Source: Burkholderia sp. L27(2015) (GTDB lineage Bacteria; Pseudomonadota; Gammaproteobacteria; Burkholderiales; Burkholderiaceae). Taken from it: a DNA stretch of 64,000 bases. The stretch is taken from NCBI RefSeq assembly GCF_009765705.1, contig NZ_LMUX01000009.1, forward strand, positions 241,269-305,268, written 5' to 3'. The position numbers and the translations under genes were made by a program. Each line of letters begins with the position of its first letter. Within the stretch, counting starts at the first letter, position 1. The notes beneath the pieces were generated by a model. The model ran no database searches. It was not told the DNA's origin and saw nothing but the letters and a program-made list of their open reading frames with translations. Shown here piece by piece: positions 9,049 through 17,866 of this stretch.

Positions 9049-10011
9049 TTACGCGCAAACGCGAACGCTAATTGACTTGAATACAGTACCGTAGATCGTG
9101 AATAGAACGACTACAAGGCAGCCAAGCGCTGAAGGAACGGACCATGCGATGCGATCATCGAAACCTTGAACAAGGTAGGTAAGCACCGGTCCTAACGAAA
9201 GAAGCACTGAGACGGCAAAGGGAGTAGAAAGCAAAATTCCGCGCTGCAGAAGCCAGAGAGGCAGCGCGACACCAAAGATCATGGCAATGGCCATGTGATT
9301 CGCTTGGTCAAGCGACGCCAAAGACAGACCAGGCCCGCTCATCGCGAGAATCGCTGCGATCGGTATCAGAAGGTGAAAGCGATGCGACATGATGCGTGTC
9401 GCGTTCCAGCCTTTGTCTCCAAGCTGCTTAGTCGCAATGACGGTCATGGCTTGAGAGATGCCGCCAACTATTGCTGCGATCAGTCCGACAAGGGACTCGT
9501 ACGGGTTCGTCGTCTTGATGCCCGATAAACCGGCCATTGATGCCCAGACCAACACGGCGGTACCGAGAAGAGTTCCCGCGGCTGCTACGTAGGCATGGCT
9601 GGGCAACTTTTGTTGTCGGACCACGCGCTCCAATACGATGACGCTTAGCGGTCCGAAGCCGCACACAATTGCCGTGACAATCGCGGGTTCAATGTATCGC
9701 AGGGCAATGAAATAGCCGATCCAGCTCAATGCGGTCATCGCGTTCATTGTAAAGAGCGCACCAGCATCGGCACGCTTGATGGTCAAAGCGCCAGTACCCA
9801 TCGTGAAAATCAGGCGAGCCATGAACACAATACTGGTCGCGAGGAAACCCCAGAAAAGAAAGGTGTATGGGTGCAGACTTTGCAACAATCTGCCGGAGAA
9901 CACTGCGTTCGCATTCGCCATGAGAATAAAGGCGACGACGTACGCAGTTCCTGAACTGGGCGATGGGCCGACGAGCGTCCGATTGGTTGAACTACTTTCA
10001 AATACACTCAT
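9049..10011 (-). CDS. EamA/DMT family transporter
   Basis: 320 residues with about ten hydrophobic segments in two halves, the drug/metabolite transporter layout. Recognisable pieces are the helix after GRLLQSLHPYTFLFWGF, ALSWIGYFIALRYIEPAIV and SVLLSLGPVLTYLVQGF. The start overlaps the stop of the upstream EamA gene by four bases, so the two are coupled and may form a heterodimeric or paired exporter. The substrate is unknown; with a LysE-type gene downstream, amino acids or small metabolites are plausible. AT-richer than the chromosome core. Confidence 0.8.
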   Translation of the reverse strand: MSVFESSSTNRTLVGPSPSSGTAYVVAFILMANANAVFSGRLLQSLHPYTFLFWGFLATSIVFMARLIFTMGTGALTIKRADAGALFTMNAMTALSWIGYFIALRYIEPAIVTAIVCGFGPLSVIVLERVVRQQKLPSHAYVAAAGTLLGTAVLVWASMAGLSGIKTTNPYESLVGLIAAIVGGISQAMTVIATKQLGDKGWNATRIMSHRFHLLIPIAAILAMSGPGLSLASLDQANHMAIAMIFGVALPLWLLQRGILLSTPFAVSVLLSLGPVLTYLVQGFDDRIAWSVPSALGCLVVVLFTIYGTVFKSISVRVCA

Positions 10012-10946
10012 TTTGAGCCCGCAGGAAGATTAGCGATAGGATCGGACGAGCTTAGCCGGCTTGTATTATCGTGACCCGGTCGAAACGCATTAAAGATGTT
10101 GCGTCCACAGGCATTGACGAGAACGCCCAATATGATGAAAATTGCGGCAAAAATTTTTAGTAATCCTACTGGTTCGTTAAATATTAAATGTGAAAATAGA
10201 ATGCTGAAAACTGGAACCAAAAGATAAGTCGGCGCAGATACGGAGAGGGCATACTTGCTTAGAAGCATGGTCCAAATGCCATACGCAAAGAGCGTCGCGA
10301 CGTAGGCTATAAATAGCAGCGTGGCGATGGACAACGGATGCAGATTTTCAGCGATTCCTTCGAGGGGACTCTTGTCAAAAATAACGAAGCGAATCGCGAA
10401 CATGGTCAATGCCGAGGCGGGGGCAGACCAGATAATGAACAAGAAAGGCTGATCGGTTCCCGACTTTTTGATCGCAGTGTTAGCAACCACCCAAAGCGCG
10501 GTGCCTAACAGCGCGAAAGCCATCCCGCGCGGCGTGACACTTCCATCCGTGACAGCAGCGATCAGTCCTAATCCGACCAGCGCCAGCAAAAAACCTGATG
10601 CGTTGAATATGGTGATCCTTTCTTTGAACAGAAAAAGCCCGACAATAACAGTCATAAATGCGCCCAACTGCAAAACAAGCGCAGAAACGCCCGCCGACAG
10701 ACCTGCGTGCATTCCAAGTAAAACAGACCACAAACCCAGGCTCATGGAAACGCCATAGAGCGCAACGTATTTGAACGAGCAAACGGGCTTCTTCGCAAAA
10801 AAAATCGCGGGAAAAGCGCAGAGGGAAAATCGTAATCCCGCCAAAAGGAGAGGGTCAAAAGAGCTCAGGCCCATCTTGATCGCGGAGTAATTAAGGCCAA
10901 ATATGCCGGTAATTAAGAGTGCAACTAGTACGTGACTAATTCTCAT
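10008..10946 (-). CDS. EamA/DMT family transporter
   Basis: 312 residues, ten predicted membrane segments in two EamA repeats: IFGLNYSAIKMGLSSFDPLL with the EamA-type NYSAIK start, LGLWSVLLGMHAGLSAG, then AYVATLFAYGIWTMLLSKY and VPVFSILFSHLIFNEPVG in the second half. The NEPVG-type motif before the last helix is common in RhaT/EamA exporters. It ends in a four-base overlap with the next EamA gene. The PAS-LuxR regulator ends 10 bases upstream, so all four minus-strand genes may be one transcript. Confidence 0.8.
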   Translation of the reverse strand: MRISHVLVALLITGIFGLNYSAIKMGLSSFDPLLLAGLRFSLCAFPAIFFAKKPVCSFKYVALYGVSMSLGLWSVLLGMHAGLSAGVSALVLQLGAFMTVIVGLFLFKERITIFNASGFLLALVGLGLIAAVTDGSVTPRGMAFALLGTALWVVANTAIKKSGTDQPFLFIIWSAPASALTMFAIRFVIFDKSPLEGIAENLHPLSIATLLFIAYVATLFAYGIWTMLLSKYALSVSAPTYLLVPVFSILFSHLIFNEPVGLLKIFAAIFIILGVLVNACGRNIFNAFRPGHDNTSRLSSSDPIANLPAGSK

Positions 10947-10956
10947 GCAGTCCTAA

Positions 10957-11685
10957 CTATTCAACGTTCAACGAAGCTACCAACTTTGGATCAAATATGC
11001 CTTGCGGGAGCACGTGGATCAATCCCATCTCGGTTGCTTTATCCCTCAGCTCAGCGGTTGTGCTGACCTCAAATTTCTCACGTAGGGCTGTCATATGTTT
11101 GAACACGGTACGAGGAGTGATATCAAGCAGGTTTGCGATAATCTTCGTTCGTTTGACTCTCAACGAATAAAACAATACTTCATGCTCACGCTTACTAATA
11201 TCAACTCCAATGTGGTCCGTTCCTATGAGGTAGGTACCATTATCGAGCAGTAGTTTACCGTTCGTGGCAATAGGGATCTTTTGTAGAAAACTTCCCAATT
11301 TGAAAGTGGCCTCGGAAGTCACGTCCTCGCCAGTAACGAGTATTCCGTCAATATCGCCACGCTGATTCTGAAGAGGAGTTTTGCGAAACTTATAGGCTTT
11401 AAATTTCCCCTGTGCATCGGGATGGATTCCAAGCAGACTAAGGGGTTTTCTGGATTTTATGACCTTGTTATCTTGCTCATGAACCAGGGCCGCGCATTCG
11501 GAGGATCGCGCCGGCATGTCATAAGCGGTTCGACCTATGACATCAAACGGATGTTTCAATTCAACTATTTTTGCGTACTCGGCATTCGCGTAGGTAAATA
11601 TCGAATTAACGTCTTTATATGCAGAAGAGCAAGGTAAATTATCAATCAAATTTTTGAGTATCAACGCATCTATCATTTTTTCCAC
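10957..11685 (-). CDS. PAS domain plus LuxR-type helix-turn-helix regulator
   Basis: 242 residues. The N-terminal half looks like a PAS sensor (SAYKDVNSIFTYANAEYAKI, a GRTAYDM motif, then YKFRKTPLQNQRGDIDGIL and GEDVT). The C-terminal ~65 residues are a GerE/LuxR helix-turn-helix (LSKRE-like SKREHEVLFYS, AANLL-like IANLLDITPRTVFKHM, LREKF). There is no receiver domain, so the signal is probably a small ligand or redox state sensed directly by PAS. It lies just upstream of the EamA pair and LysE gene and is the likely controller of that export block. Low GC relative to neighbours. Confidence 0.75.
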   Translation of the reverse strand: MEKMIDALILKNLIDNLPCSSAYKDVNSIFTYANAEYAKIVELKHPFDVIGRTAYDMPARSSECAALVHEQDNKVIKSRKPLSLLGIHPDAQGKFKAYKFRKTPLQNQRGDIDGILVTGEDVTSEATFKLGSFLQKIPIATNGKLLLDNGTYLIGTDHIGVDISKREHEVLFYSLRVKRTKIIANLLDITPRTVFKHMTALREKFEVSTTAELRDKATEMGLIHVLPQGIFDPKLVASLNVE

Positions 11686-11842
11686 CGATTATTGAACTGA
11701 TGAAATTGAGAATTCAATCTCCTTTATGCAAATGATCTCGGCAAGAACGAAGTTCTCAACGGGTTTTAGCGCGGCCGGGAGATCGCGAGATCTTGACACA
11801 GAGATGCCGCATATATTGAGACAGGTCGCATCTCCGGTATAG

Positions 11843-11870
11843 GTGTCGAAAATCATGCCAAAAACGACAC
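11843..11870. promoter_or_regulatory. Inverted repeat in the promoter region of the PAS-LuxR/export block
   Basis: GTGTCG and CGACAC form a perfect 6-bp inverted repeat separated by 16 bases. It lies ~158 bases upstream of the PAS-LuxR start, in the gap to the divergent gene at 11978. The dyad and location suggest an operator, perhaps autoregulatory, but no second copy was found. Confidence 0.35.
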
Positions 11871-11977
11871 TTATAGGCGCGTTGCGCAATTAATAAACTG
11901 GACCAAGAAGTCGCTGCTGACGTCTCGGTGGACGCGACCGCTATCAACCAACCATGCAGGAACAGCAGAGGGGAGAG

Positions 11978-12538
11978 ATGATGAACGACGAAGGGAATAA
12001 GCCGGTTCATGAACGCCTTACGGAAGAACTCATTGAGCGTTTGCGCCAAGGCGTCACCCCTTGGCGGAGGACGCGGCAATCGAGCGATCTTGGCGCGTTC
12101 ATTTCGATGGATTCCGCCGCGGACAAACGATTTGGGAGCGCTGCCGAAGGGCAGCGCTCGGCAGAGGAACAGATACACGAGCAGCGCGTGCACGGCTGGA
12201 CCGGCTTGATGAAAATCAAGGGCGCCGTCAAACGCGACGGGGTAGTCCGATGGGCAGAGGATATGGGCGTCGAGCCAGACTTTTATCGCATGTACGCACA
12301 GACAAAGGACAACACCTTTGAGTGGCTCTGCGACTACCCAACCGAGCAACTGGCCAAGAACATGGCCGCCCGTCTGGCCGGGATCTTTTCGATGATGAAC
12401 AGCGAGGATACTCGCCGGTTGTTTACGAGCGGGGCTCGCAAAGGAACCCCGATGAGCTCAGATACGTCAGCTAATAGTGCCGCCCGTTTCCTTCACGTCA
12501 TGTTCGACCGCCAGCGCCGTCTGCACCGCGATCCGTAA
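11978..12538 (+). CDS. ArdC N-terminal-like fragment, function unknown
   Basis: 186 residues from ATG 11978 (GAGGGGAG ribosome site). The segment [20 protein letters not shown] resembles the N-terminal ssDNA-binding domain of ArdC antirestriction and plasmid replication-primase proteins. The normal continuation after TPW is missing and no metalloprotease HExxH follows. The middle ([34 protein letters not shown]) is not recognised. The last ~24 codons lie antisense to the 3' end of pcp, so the original C-terminus was probably lost at a recombination junction near 12455. Best read as a leftover of a mobile element next to the acquired export block. Confidence 0.45.
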   Translation: MMNDEGNKPVHERLTEELIERLRQGVTPWRRTRQSSDLGAFISMDSAADKRFGSAAEGQRSAEEQIHEQRVHGWTGLMKIKGAVKRDGVVRWAEDMGVEPDFYRMYAQTKDNTFEWLCDYPTEQLAKNMAARLAGIFSMMNSEDTRRLFTSGARKGTPMSSDTSANSAARFLHVMFDRQRRLHRDP

Positions 12539-13162
12539 CCCTTGAATCACGCTAGCCAGTGCAAGGCTCGGTTGCCCCGGGTGCGCCGCAGCCTGTTCCG
12601 GCAAATAAGGAATATGAATAAAGCCGCCCCGCACTCGCGGCGCATGCGAAGCCAGATAATGCTGCAAGCCATAGAACACATGATTGCAAACAAAGGTGCC
12701 AGCCGTTTGCGACACCGATGCCGGTACGCCCGCCGCGCGCAACGCCTGCACGATGGACTTGATCGGCAACGTCGAAAAGTACGCCGCTGGTCCCGCGTCG
12801 ACAACCGGCGCATCGATAGGCTGACGCTGCGCGTTATCAGGAATACGTGCATCGTCGACATTGATCGCGATCCGCTCGATCGATAAATCGGCCCGACCAC
12901 CCGCTTGCCCAACAGCGATCACCAACTGCGGTTTAAGACTGCCCACCAGCTCACCCAGTACCTCGTTAGCCGCCCCAAACACACAGGGCAACTGCCGGGC
13001 CAGCAATCGCGCCGGCCCGTTAGGTGTATCAAGTTCCACCCCATCGAGCGCACGCACCGCCTCCCACGAAGGATTGACCGCTTCCTTGTCGAACGGCTCG
13101 AAGCCGGTCAACAAAACCGTGGTCATGCGATTCGAGGCGTGGGCGGGCGATACGTTCGACAT
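12467..13162 (-). CDS. pcp: Pyrrolidone-carboxylate peptidase
   Basis: Cytoplasmic cysteine peptidase (family C15) that removes N-terminal pyroglutamate from peptides. The 231 residues contain [17 protein letters not shown] near the N-terminus, the glutamate in LSIERIAIN, the nucleophile cysteine in [12 protein letters not shown], and the histidine in [12 protein letters not shown], so the triad is complete. The start follows AAGGAACG, which overlaps the stop of the DUF979 gene. It is the last gene of the 5-oxoproline operon and feeds pyroglutamate to PxpABC. Its 3' end overlaps, in antisense, the ArdC-like fragment. Confidence 0.92.
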   Translation of the reverse strand: MSNVSPAHASNRMTTVLLTGFEPFDKEAVNPSWEAVRALDGVELDTPNGPARLLARQLPCVFGAANEVLGELVGSLKPQLVIAVGQAGGRADLSIERIAINVDDARIPDNAQRQPIDAPVVDAGPAAYFSTLPIKSIVQALRAAGVPASVSQTAGTFVCNHVFYGLQHYLASHAPRVRGGFIHIPYLPEQAAAHPGQPSLALASVIQGLRIAVQTALAVEHDVKETGGTIS

Positions 13163-13173
13163 GGTGTCGTTCC

Positions 13174-14124
13174 TTACATGAATGCGTACAACAAAACGAT
13201 ATTGGCAACCAAGATACCCAACGCGGTAGGCACCTGCACCTTGATCACCGCGTTCTTATCCGGCAGTTCAAGCAGCGCCGCCGGAATGATATTGAAGTTG
13301 GCCGCCATCGGCGTGAGCAGCGTGCCGCAATAACCGGAGAACATGCCGATCGCCACCATGATGGCCGGGTTGGCATGATGCACACCCACCAAGATAGGTA
13401 CGCCGACACCGCCCGTCATCACCGGGAACGCGGCAAAGCCGTTGCCCATGATCACGGTGAAGAGCGCCATACCCACGCAATACACGATCACGGCTACCAA
13501 ACGCGTGTCCATGTTGATCGTCGTCGTCACGATTTGCGCCACAGCCTTGCCCACACCCGCATCGGAAAACACCAGGCCGAGCATCCCCAGCATTTGCGGC
13601 AATACCACGGCCCAGCCGAGCGCTTCGATCAGGCGGCGCGATTCCTTCGTCGCTTGAACGGGCGAGTCGCGCGTGATCAAGCAAGCCAGTACCACCGCCA
13701 CCACGCAGCCAACACCGAACGCAACCAAGGTCACGTTTTTCGGATCGAGCAGCGGCGTACCACCGATGATCAGGTGACTGGCCAACAAGGTGCCGATCAC
13801 GGTCACAACCGGAATCGTCAGCGCTGGAACAAACAAGCGATTGCCCAGCCGAGCGGCACTGGCCTTGCGGGTTTCATCGGAAAGCGTCTTGGCCTTGGCC
13901 GCCAACACCCCACCGAAACCGGCGATCACCGCCATCACGATCACGAGCGCACCGACCAACGCCGGCGGCAGGATATCCCCGATCAAAAAGATGATCGCGT
14001 AAATAAACCAGAAGCCGCCGGATAACAAACGTTTCGGATGACTCGAATCCGTCAGGATCATGCCCGACGTAATCAGCAGGATGATGCCGACCAGCCAGTA
14101 AAGATAAGTGATGGACAAGATCAT
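13174..14124 (-). CDS. DUF979 family membrane protein (probable transporter subunit)
   Basis: 316 residues, about nine hydrophobic segments ([51 protein letters not shown] then [19 protein letters not shown]). DUF979 and DUF969 proteins usually occur as a pair and resemble the two halves of an ion-coupled permease. The start overlaps the DUF969 stop by four bases (ATGA). Located between pxpABC and pcp, the pair is a strong candidate for the uptake system for 5-oxoproline or pyroglutamyl peptides; that role is inferred from context. Confidence 0.8.
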   Translation of the reverse strand: MILSITYLYWLVGIILLITSGMILTDSSHPKRLLSGGFWFIYAIIFLIGDILPPALVGALVIVMAVIAGFGGVLAAKAKTLSDETRKASAARLGNRLFVPALTIPVVTVIGTLLASHLIIGGTPLLDPKNVTLVAFGVGCVVAVVLACLITRDSPVQATKESRRLIEALGWAVVLPQMLGMLGLVFSDAGVGKAVAQIVTTTINMDTRLVAVIVYCVGMALFTVIMGNGFAAFPVMTGGVGVPILVGVHHANPAIMVAIGMFSGYCGTLLTPMAANFNIIPAALLELPDKNAVIKVQVPTALGILVANIVLLYAFM

Positions 14125-14867
14125 GCCTGCTCTCCGGTGGTCGTAGCGCTTTCAGCACTTGCAGCGTTGGTCTTCACGGGATGACCGAGTTCGCGGTCGA
14201 GCTTTTTGTCGAGCAGGTACAGGCGCACCGAGTGGATCACGAACGCGCAGATCGCTGTCGGGATGCCCCAGACCGCCACGTGCAGCGGTGCCACATCGAT
14301 GCCGGCTTCGTGCAGGAAGGTCGTCATCAGCACAATGGCGCCGAAGGCGACGAAAATATCTTCGCCGAAGAACAGCCCAACGTTATCGGTAGCGGCCGAA
14401 AAAGCGCGCAGCTTGTAGCGGACTGCGTCGCTGATCTTGCCGTAGCGTTTCTCAGCGGCACCCTCGGCCATCGGTGCCAACAGCGGACGCACCATTTGCG
14501 GATGACCGCCCAGCCCGGTCAGTCCGACCGCCGCCGTGAGCTCGCGCAGCAACAGATAGACAATCAGCAAACGCCCGACCGTCGCGGACTGGATCTTGCT
14601 GATCCACGCCTGGGCATGCTCGCGCAAACCGTGCCGTTCGAGTAAGCCGATCACCGCCAGCGGCAGCAGCAGAATCAACGGCAGGTTACGGGTTTTGACA
14701 AAGCCCGTGCCGATCGAAGCCAGTACTTTTTCGATCGGGAAATGGGCCGCGTAGCTGGTCACGACCGCGGCTGCCGCCACCACCAGCATGGGATTGAAGC
14801 GCAACAAAAAGCCCGCAATGATGACGGCTACGCCAATCAGCGGCCATAGACTTACCGTGGTTTGCAT
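14121..14867 (-). CDS. DUF969 family membrane protein (probable transporter subunit)
   Basis: 248 residues from ATG 14867, chosen because GGAGGTAATCC precedes it; an upstream extension to 14957 is basic and unlike the family. Hydrophobic segments include SLWPLIGVAVIIAGFLLRF, LPLILLLPLAVIGLLERHG and LHVAVWGIPTAICAFVIHSV. GLGGHPQMVRPLLAPM is a conserved loop. It pairs with the overlapping DUF979 gene and is presumed to form a two-component permease of the inner membrane; substrate probably 5-oxoproline, from operon context. Confidence 0.8.
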   Translation of the reverse strand: MQTTVSLWPLIGVAVIIAGFLLRFNPMLVVAAAAVVTSYAAHFPIEKVLASIGTGFVKTRNLPLILLLPLAVIGLLERHGLREHAQAWISKIQSATVGRLLIVYLLLRELTAAVGLTGLGGHPQMVRPLLAPMAEGAAEKRYGKISDAVRYKLRAFSAATDNVGLFFGEDIFVAFGAIVLMTTFLHEAGIDVAPLHVAVWGIPTAICAFVIHSVRLYLLDKKLDRELGHPVKTNAASAESATTTGEQA

Positions 14868-15025
14868 CGGGATTACCTCCAACTTCTCTGGTCGTTGTGT
14901 TTTAGATATATCTGCGAGGTGAGTCTTCCTTCGGGCACTGCTTGCAAAACGTGGCACTCGATGCCAACCACGCTTTGCAAATTCAACGAATCCAGCCGAC
15001 TGCGGGCCAGGCTCTGAATCGGGGG

Positions 15026-15814
15026 TTAATGCATTTGCGCGGCTCGGGCTGCGCTAGCTGCCGTGGCGGCAGCTGCCGCGGTTGGGCGCACAGCGATCGA
15101 TTCGGCGGCAAGCCGCTCGCGGATCTTGCGCGCAAACGCGAGCGCGTGGGCGCCGTCGCCATGCAGGCAGATGGTTTGCGCATTCAGCGGCACGATGCTG
15201 CCGTCGATCGCCTGCACGCGCTTCTCGCGGATCATGCCCAAGGTGCGCGTCATCACGGCGTCTTCATCGTCGAGCAACGCGCCGGGCTGGCTACGCGGCA
15301 CCAGTGCGCCATCGGGCATATAGCCGCGATCGGCAAACACTTCCTCGGCGTACGGCACGCCCGCGCGGCGCGCCGCTTCGACGAGCTGGCTGTTGGCCAG
15401 CGCGAAAATCACCACACTGGGATCGAACGCGTGGACGGCGGCGACGATCGCCTCGGCCAGCGGCAAGTCGCGCGCTGCCTGGTTATAGAGCGCGCCGTGC
15501 GGCTTGACGTGCACGATGCGCCCGCCCTCGGCACGCGCGATCGCGTCGAGCGCGCCGAGTTGATACAACACGCCCGCGTAGACTTCGGCGAACGGCAACG
15601 TCATCTCCGAACGGCCGAAGTTGGCGCGGTCGTTAAAGCTCGGATGTGCGCCGATCGCCACGCCTTTTTGCAGCGCCCAACGTACGCAATCGCGCATCTG
15701 CGTCGGTCCACCCGCGTGCCAGCCGCAGGCGATATTGGCGGAACTGACCAAATCAAGCAGCGCTTCGTCGTTGCCACAGTCTTCGCCGAGATCGGCATTC
15801 AGATCTATTTGCAT
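15026..15814 (-). CDS. pxpA: 5-oxoprolinase subunit A (LamB/YcsF family)
   Basis: 262 residues. Start at the ATG after AAAGGAT. The N-terminus [20 protein letters not shown] and the blocks [39 protein letters not shown] and [11 protein letters not shown] define the YcsF family. PxpA with PxpBC catalyses ATP-dependent ring opening of 5-oxoproline to glutamate in the cytoplasm. It follows pxpC after ~115 bases and precedes the DUF969/DUF979 pair. The last ~15 residues are Ala-rich ([16 protein letters not shown]), an unusual low-complexity tail. Confidence 0.93.
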   Translation of the reverse strand: MQIDLNADLGEDCGNDEALLDLVSSANIACGWHAGGPTQMRDCVRWALQKGVAIGAHPSFNDRANFGRSEMTLPFAEVYAGVLYQLGALDAIARAEGGRIVHVKPHGALYNQAARDLPLAEAIVAAVHAFDPSVVIFALANSQLVEAARRAGVPYAEEVFADRGYMPDGALVPRSQPGALLDDEDAVMTRTLGMIREKRVQAIDGSIVPLNAQTICLHGDGAHALAFARKIRERLAAESIAVRPTAAAAATAASAARAAQMH

Positions 15815-15928
15815 TGCAATATCCTTTATCAACAGGGTTACCCGTAGCCGGCGTCAGCCCTCGCGCTCGGTCTACGTAATTCTTTTACGTAATGCTCTTA
15901 TGCAATTCTTTTGCGTGCCTCGCGGGCT

Positions 15929-16954
15929 CTATGTTCTGGCTAAACGTTCCCGGCGCATTTGCAGCGCCAACTCGATCTGTTTGAAGTAATGCCCGATGTC
16001 GCGCAAGGCCTGGTCGGCGTGCTCCTGCGTGCTCGGGATGAAACGCATCGTCGAATTCAAGCGTGCTTGCGCGAGCCGCCACAAGTCGGCGCTGAACACC
16101 GAGCCGATCTTCGGATAGCCGCCGGAGGTCTGCGCATCGCCCATCAACACGATGGGCTGGCCGTTCGGCGGGACCTGGATGGTGCCGGGCAATACCGCGT
16201 GCGACAGCAGGCCGGCGTCGGTCGTACGCGCCAACGCCGGGCCTGACAAGCGGTAACCCATGCGGTTGCTGTTCGGCGTGATCGACCAGTGCATGCCCCA
16301 GAACGCCTTTTGCGATTCGGTCTTGAAGGTGTGGTATTCGGGGCCGGCCAACACGCGCACGAGCGTATCGGGTGTGCCCTGCGCAAGGGTGTCTTTGCCG
16401 GCGTCGAGCTGCGCGAAATCGCACCAGCTTGGTGGCTTGACGCCGAAGGCTGCGCTTTGGGTCCCAAGCGTCGCGCTGTCGCAATGTTTGATGGTGCCGA
16501 CCGGCAAGCGATCGCCGTCGCGCAGCGACCGGCCACCAAGCCCGCCGAAGCCGGCCTTCAGATCGGTGCTGCGCGAACCGAGCGTGGGCAGTACATCGAT
16601 GCCACCGGCGATGGCGAGGTAGGCGCGCATGCCACGGCGCGGCGCGCGCAGCGTGAGCACCTGCCCGGCCTGCACAGGCACGCTCCACCAGGCATGCACG
16701 GGGGCGTCGTCGAGCGTCGCCGCGAAATCGGCACCGGTCAGCGCGATGCGGGTGTCACGGGTAAAACGCAATACGGTCGGACCGATGGTGATCTCGATGC
16801 CGGCCGCCTCGCGCGGGTTACCGGCCAGCCGGTTCGCCACACCCATGGCCAAGGTGTCGAGCGCGCCGCTTTGGCACACGCCGAGATGACGAAAACCGCG
16901 ACGCCCCAGATCCTGCACCGAGGTGAGCGTGCCTGCCCGCAGAACTTCGATCAT
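15929..16954 (-). CDS. pxpC: 5-oxoprolinase subunit C (biotin-dependent carboxyltransferase-like, KipA)
   Basis: 341 residues. The N-terminus IEVLRAGTLTSVQDLGRRGF is the family signature; further matches are GALDTLAMGVANRLAGN, ALTGADFAA, RAYLAIAGGIDV, RVLAGPEYHTF, SNRMGYRL and PNGQPIVLMGDAQTSGGYPKIG. Together with PxpB it supplies the activating half of the PxpABC 5-oxoprolinase. Its start overlaps the pxpB stop by four bases. Family length and gene order (B-C-A) are normal. Confidence 0.93.
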   Translation of the reverse strand: MIEVLRAGTLTSVQDLGRRGFRHLGVCQSGALDTLAMGVANRLAGNPREAAGIEITIGPTVLRFTRDTRIALTGADFAATLDDAPVHAWWSVPVQAGQVLTLRAPRRGMRAYLAIAGGIDVLPTLGSRSTDLKAGFGGLGGRSLRDGDRLPVGTIKHCDSATLGTQSAAFGVKPPSWCDFAQLDAGKDTLAQGTPDTLVRVLAGPEYHTFKTESQKAFWGMHWSITPNSNRMGYRLSGPALARTTDAGLLSHAVLPGTIQVPPNGQPIVLMGDAQTSGGYPKIGSVFSADLWRLAQARLNSTMRFIPSTQEHADQALRDIGHYFKQIELALQMRRERLART

Positions 16955-17703
16955 GCGAGTACCCCGGCAACGGTGAATTTCACGCGGTCGCCCGGTGCGA
17001 ACAAGGTCGGCGGATTGCGCGTGGAGTCGAAGAGCGCCAAATCCGTGCGCCCGATCAATTGCCAGCCTCCCGGCGATACGGCCGGGTAAATGCCAGTCTG
17101 TTCGCCGCCGATGCCCACCGAGCCAGCCGGTACCGCCAAGCGGGGTTCGGCGCGGCGCGGCATTTCCAGCGCCGGATCGAGGCCGCCCAGGTAGGCAAAA
17201 CCGGGTTGGAACCCAAGGAAGAACACCACGTATTGCGCCGCCGTATGGCGCTCTATCACTTCGTGCGCGGGCAGGCCGGCATGACGGGCCAGCGCCTCCA
17301 GGTCGGGGCCCGCCTCACCGCCGTAATGCACGGGAATTTCCACCAGGCGCCCTTGTTCCTGCTCCACACCAGGCGCGAGCCAAGCCGCTTCGAGTTGGTT
17401 GCACAGCGCGTCGCGGTCGGCCGACAAGGGGTCGAACACCAGCGTCAAATTGTTCATGCCAGGGACGACTTCGATGATCTCGGGCCCCCAGGAGCGGGCG
17501 AGCCGAGCGACCTCCCACACGCGACGCTGGGTTGCCAGCGTCGCCGGCGGCGCGAATTCGCACAGCAACGCGCTATCTCCGAGCGGGACGATAGTGGGCT
17601 GGCAATGAATGTCGTTGAGCGTATTAATGGGGGCCGCCTGCGAGCAAAGAAGAAGAAAACGCCGCTGTACATTTTGGACTGAAGCACGTCGGCAATAATA
17701 CAT
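16951..17703 (-). CDS. pxpB: 5-oxoprolinase subunit B (KipI family)
   Basis: About 250 residues. The conserved core starts at IVPLGDSALLCEFAPPA and includes PGMNNLTLVFDPL, VEIPVHYGGEAGPDLE, YVVFFLGFQPGFAYLGGLD and GSVGIGGEQTGIYPAVSPGGW. The start is a problem: the only ATG of the frame (17703) has no ribosome site, directly touches the operator repeats, and adds ~35 Arg/Cys-rich residues not typical of the family; no ATG or GTG lies nearer the core. An ATT start near 17650 or a sequence error is possible. First gene of the pxpBCA-DUF969-DUF979-pcp operon. Confidence 0.85.
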   Translation of the reverse strand: MYYCRRASVQNVQRRFLLLCSQAAPINTLNDIHCQPTIVPLGDSALLCEFAPPATLATQRRVWEVARLARSWGPEIIEVVPGMNNLTLVFDPLSADRDALCNQLEAAWLAPGVEQEQGRLVEIPVHYGGEAGPDLEALARHAGLPAHEVIERHTAAQYVVFFLGFQPGFAYLGGLDPALEMPRRAEPRLAVPAGSVGIGGEQTGIYPAVSPGGWQLIGRTDLALFDSTRNPPTLFAPGDRVKFTVAGVLA

Positions 17704-17734
17704 TATCAATAAAATATCGATAATTTATCAATAA
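17704..17734. promoter_or_regulatory. Three phased direct repeats, probable operator of the 5-oxoproline operon
   Basis: TATCAATAA (17704-17712), TATCGATAA (17715-17723) and TATCAATAA (17726-17734) are spaced exactly 11 bases apart, about one helical turn, in a very AT-rich patch between pxpB and the divergent winged-helix gene. The phasing suggests cooperative binding of the neighbouring regulator on one face of the DNA. The patch probably also holds promoter elements for the leftward operon. Confidence 0.6.
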
Positions 17735-17866
17735 TAGTTTTCCCCAGTAGGTCGAAATCGCTACGGAAGTGTCGCCACGTGTATATTGGCTTATCGCGAT
17801 CATTCGGCGCATTTGGGCGCTACTAGGCGCCCGGCCACCCCATTTAGCAACAGGCATGACTGGAAA

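Noticed and set aside
11689-11889. 66-residue minus-strand frame ahead of the PAS-LuxR gene.
   Set aside because: No ribosome site or recognisable motif, and it crosses the operator-like inverted repeat; probably promoter DNA.
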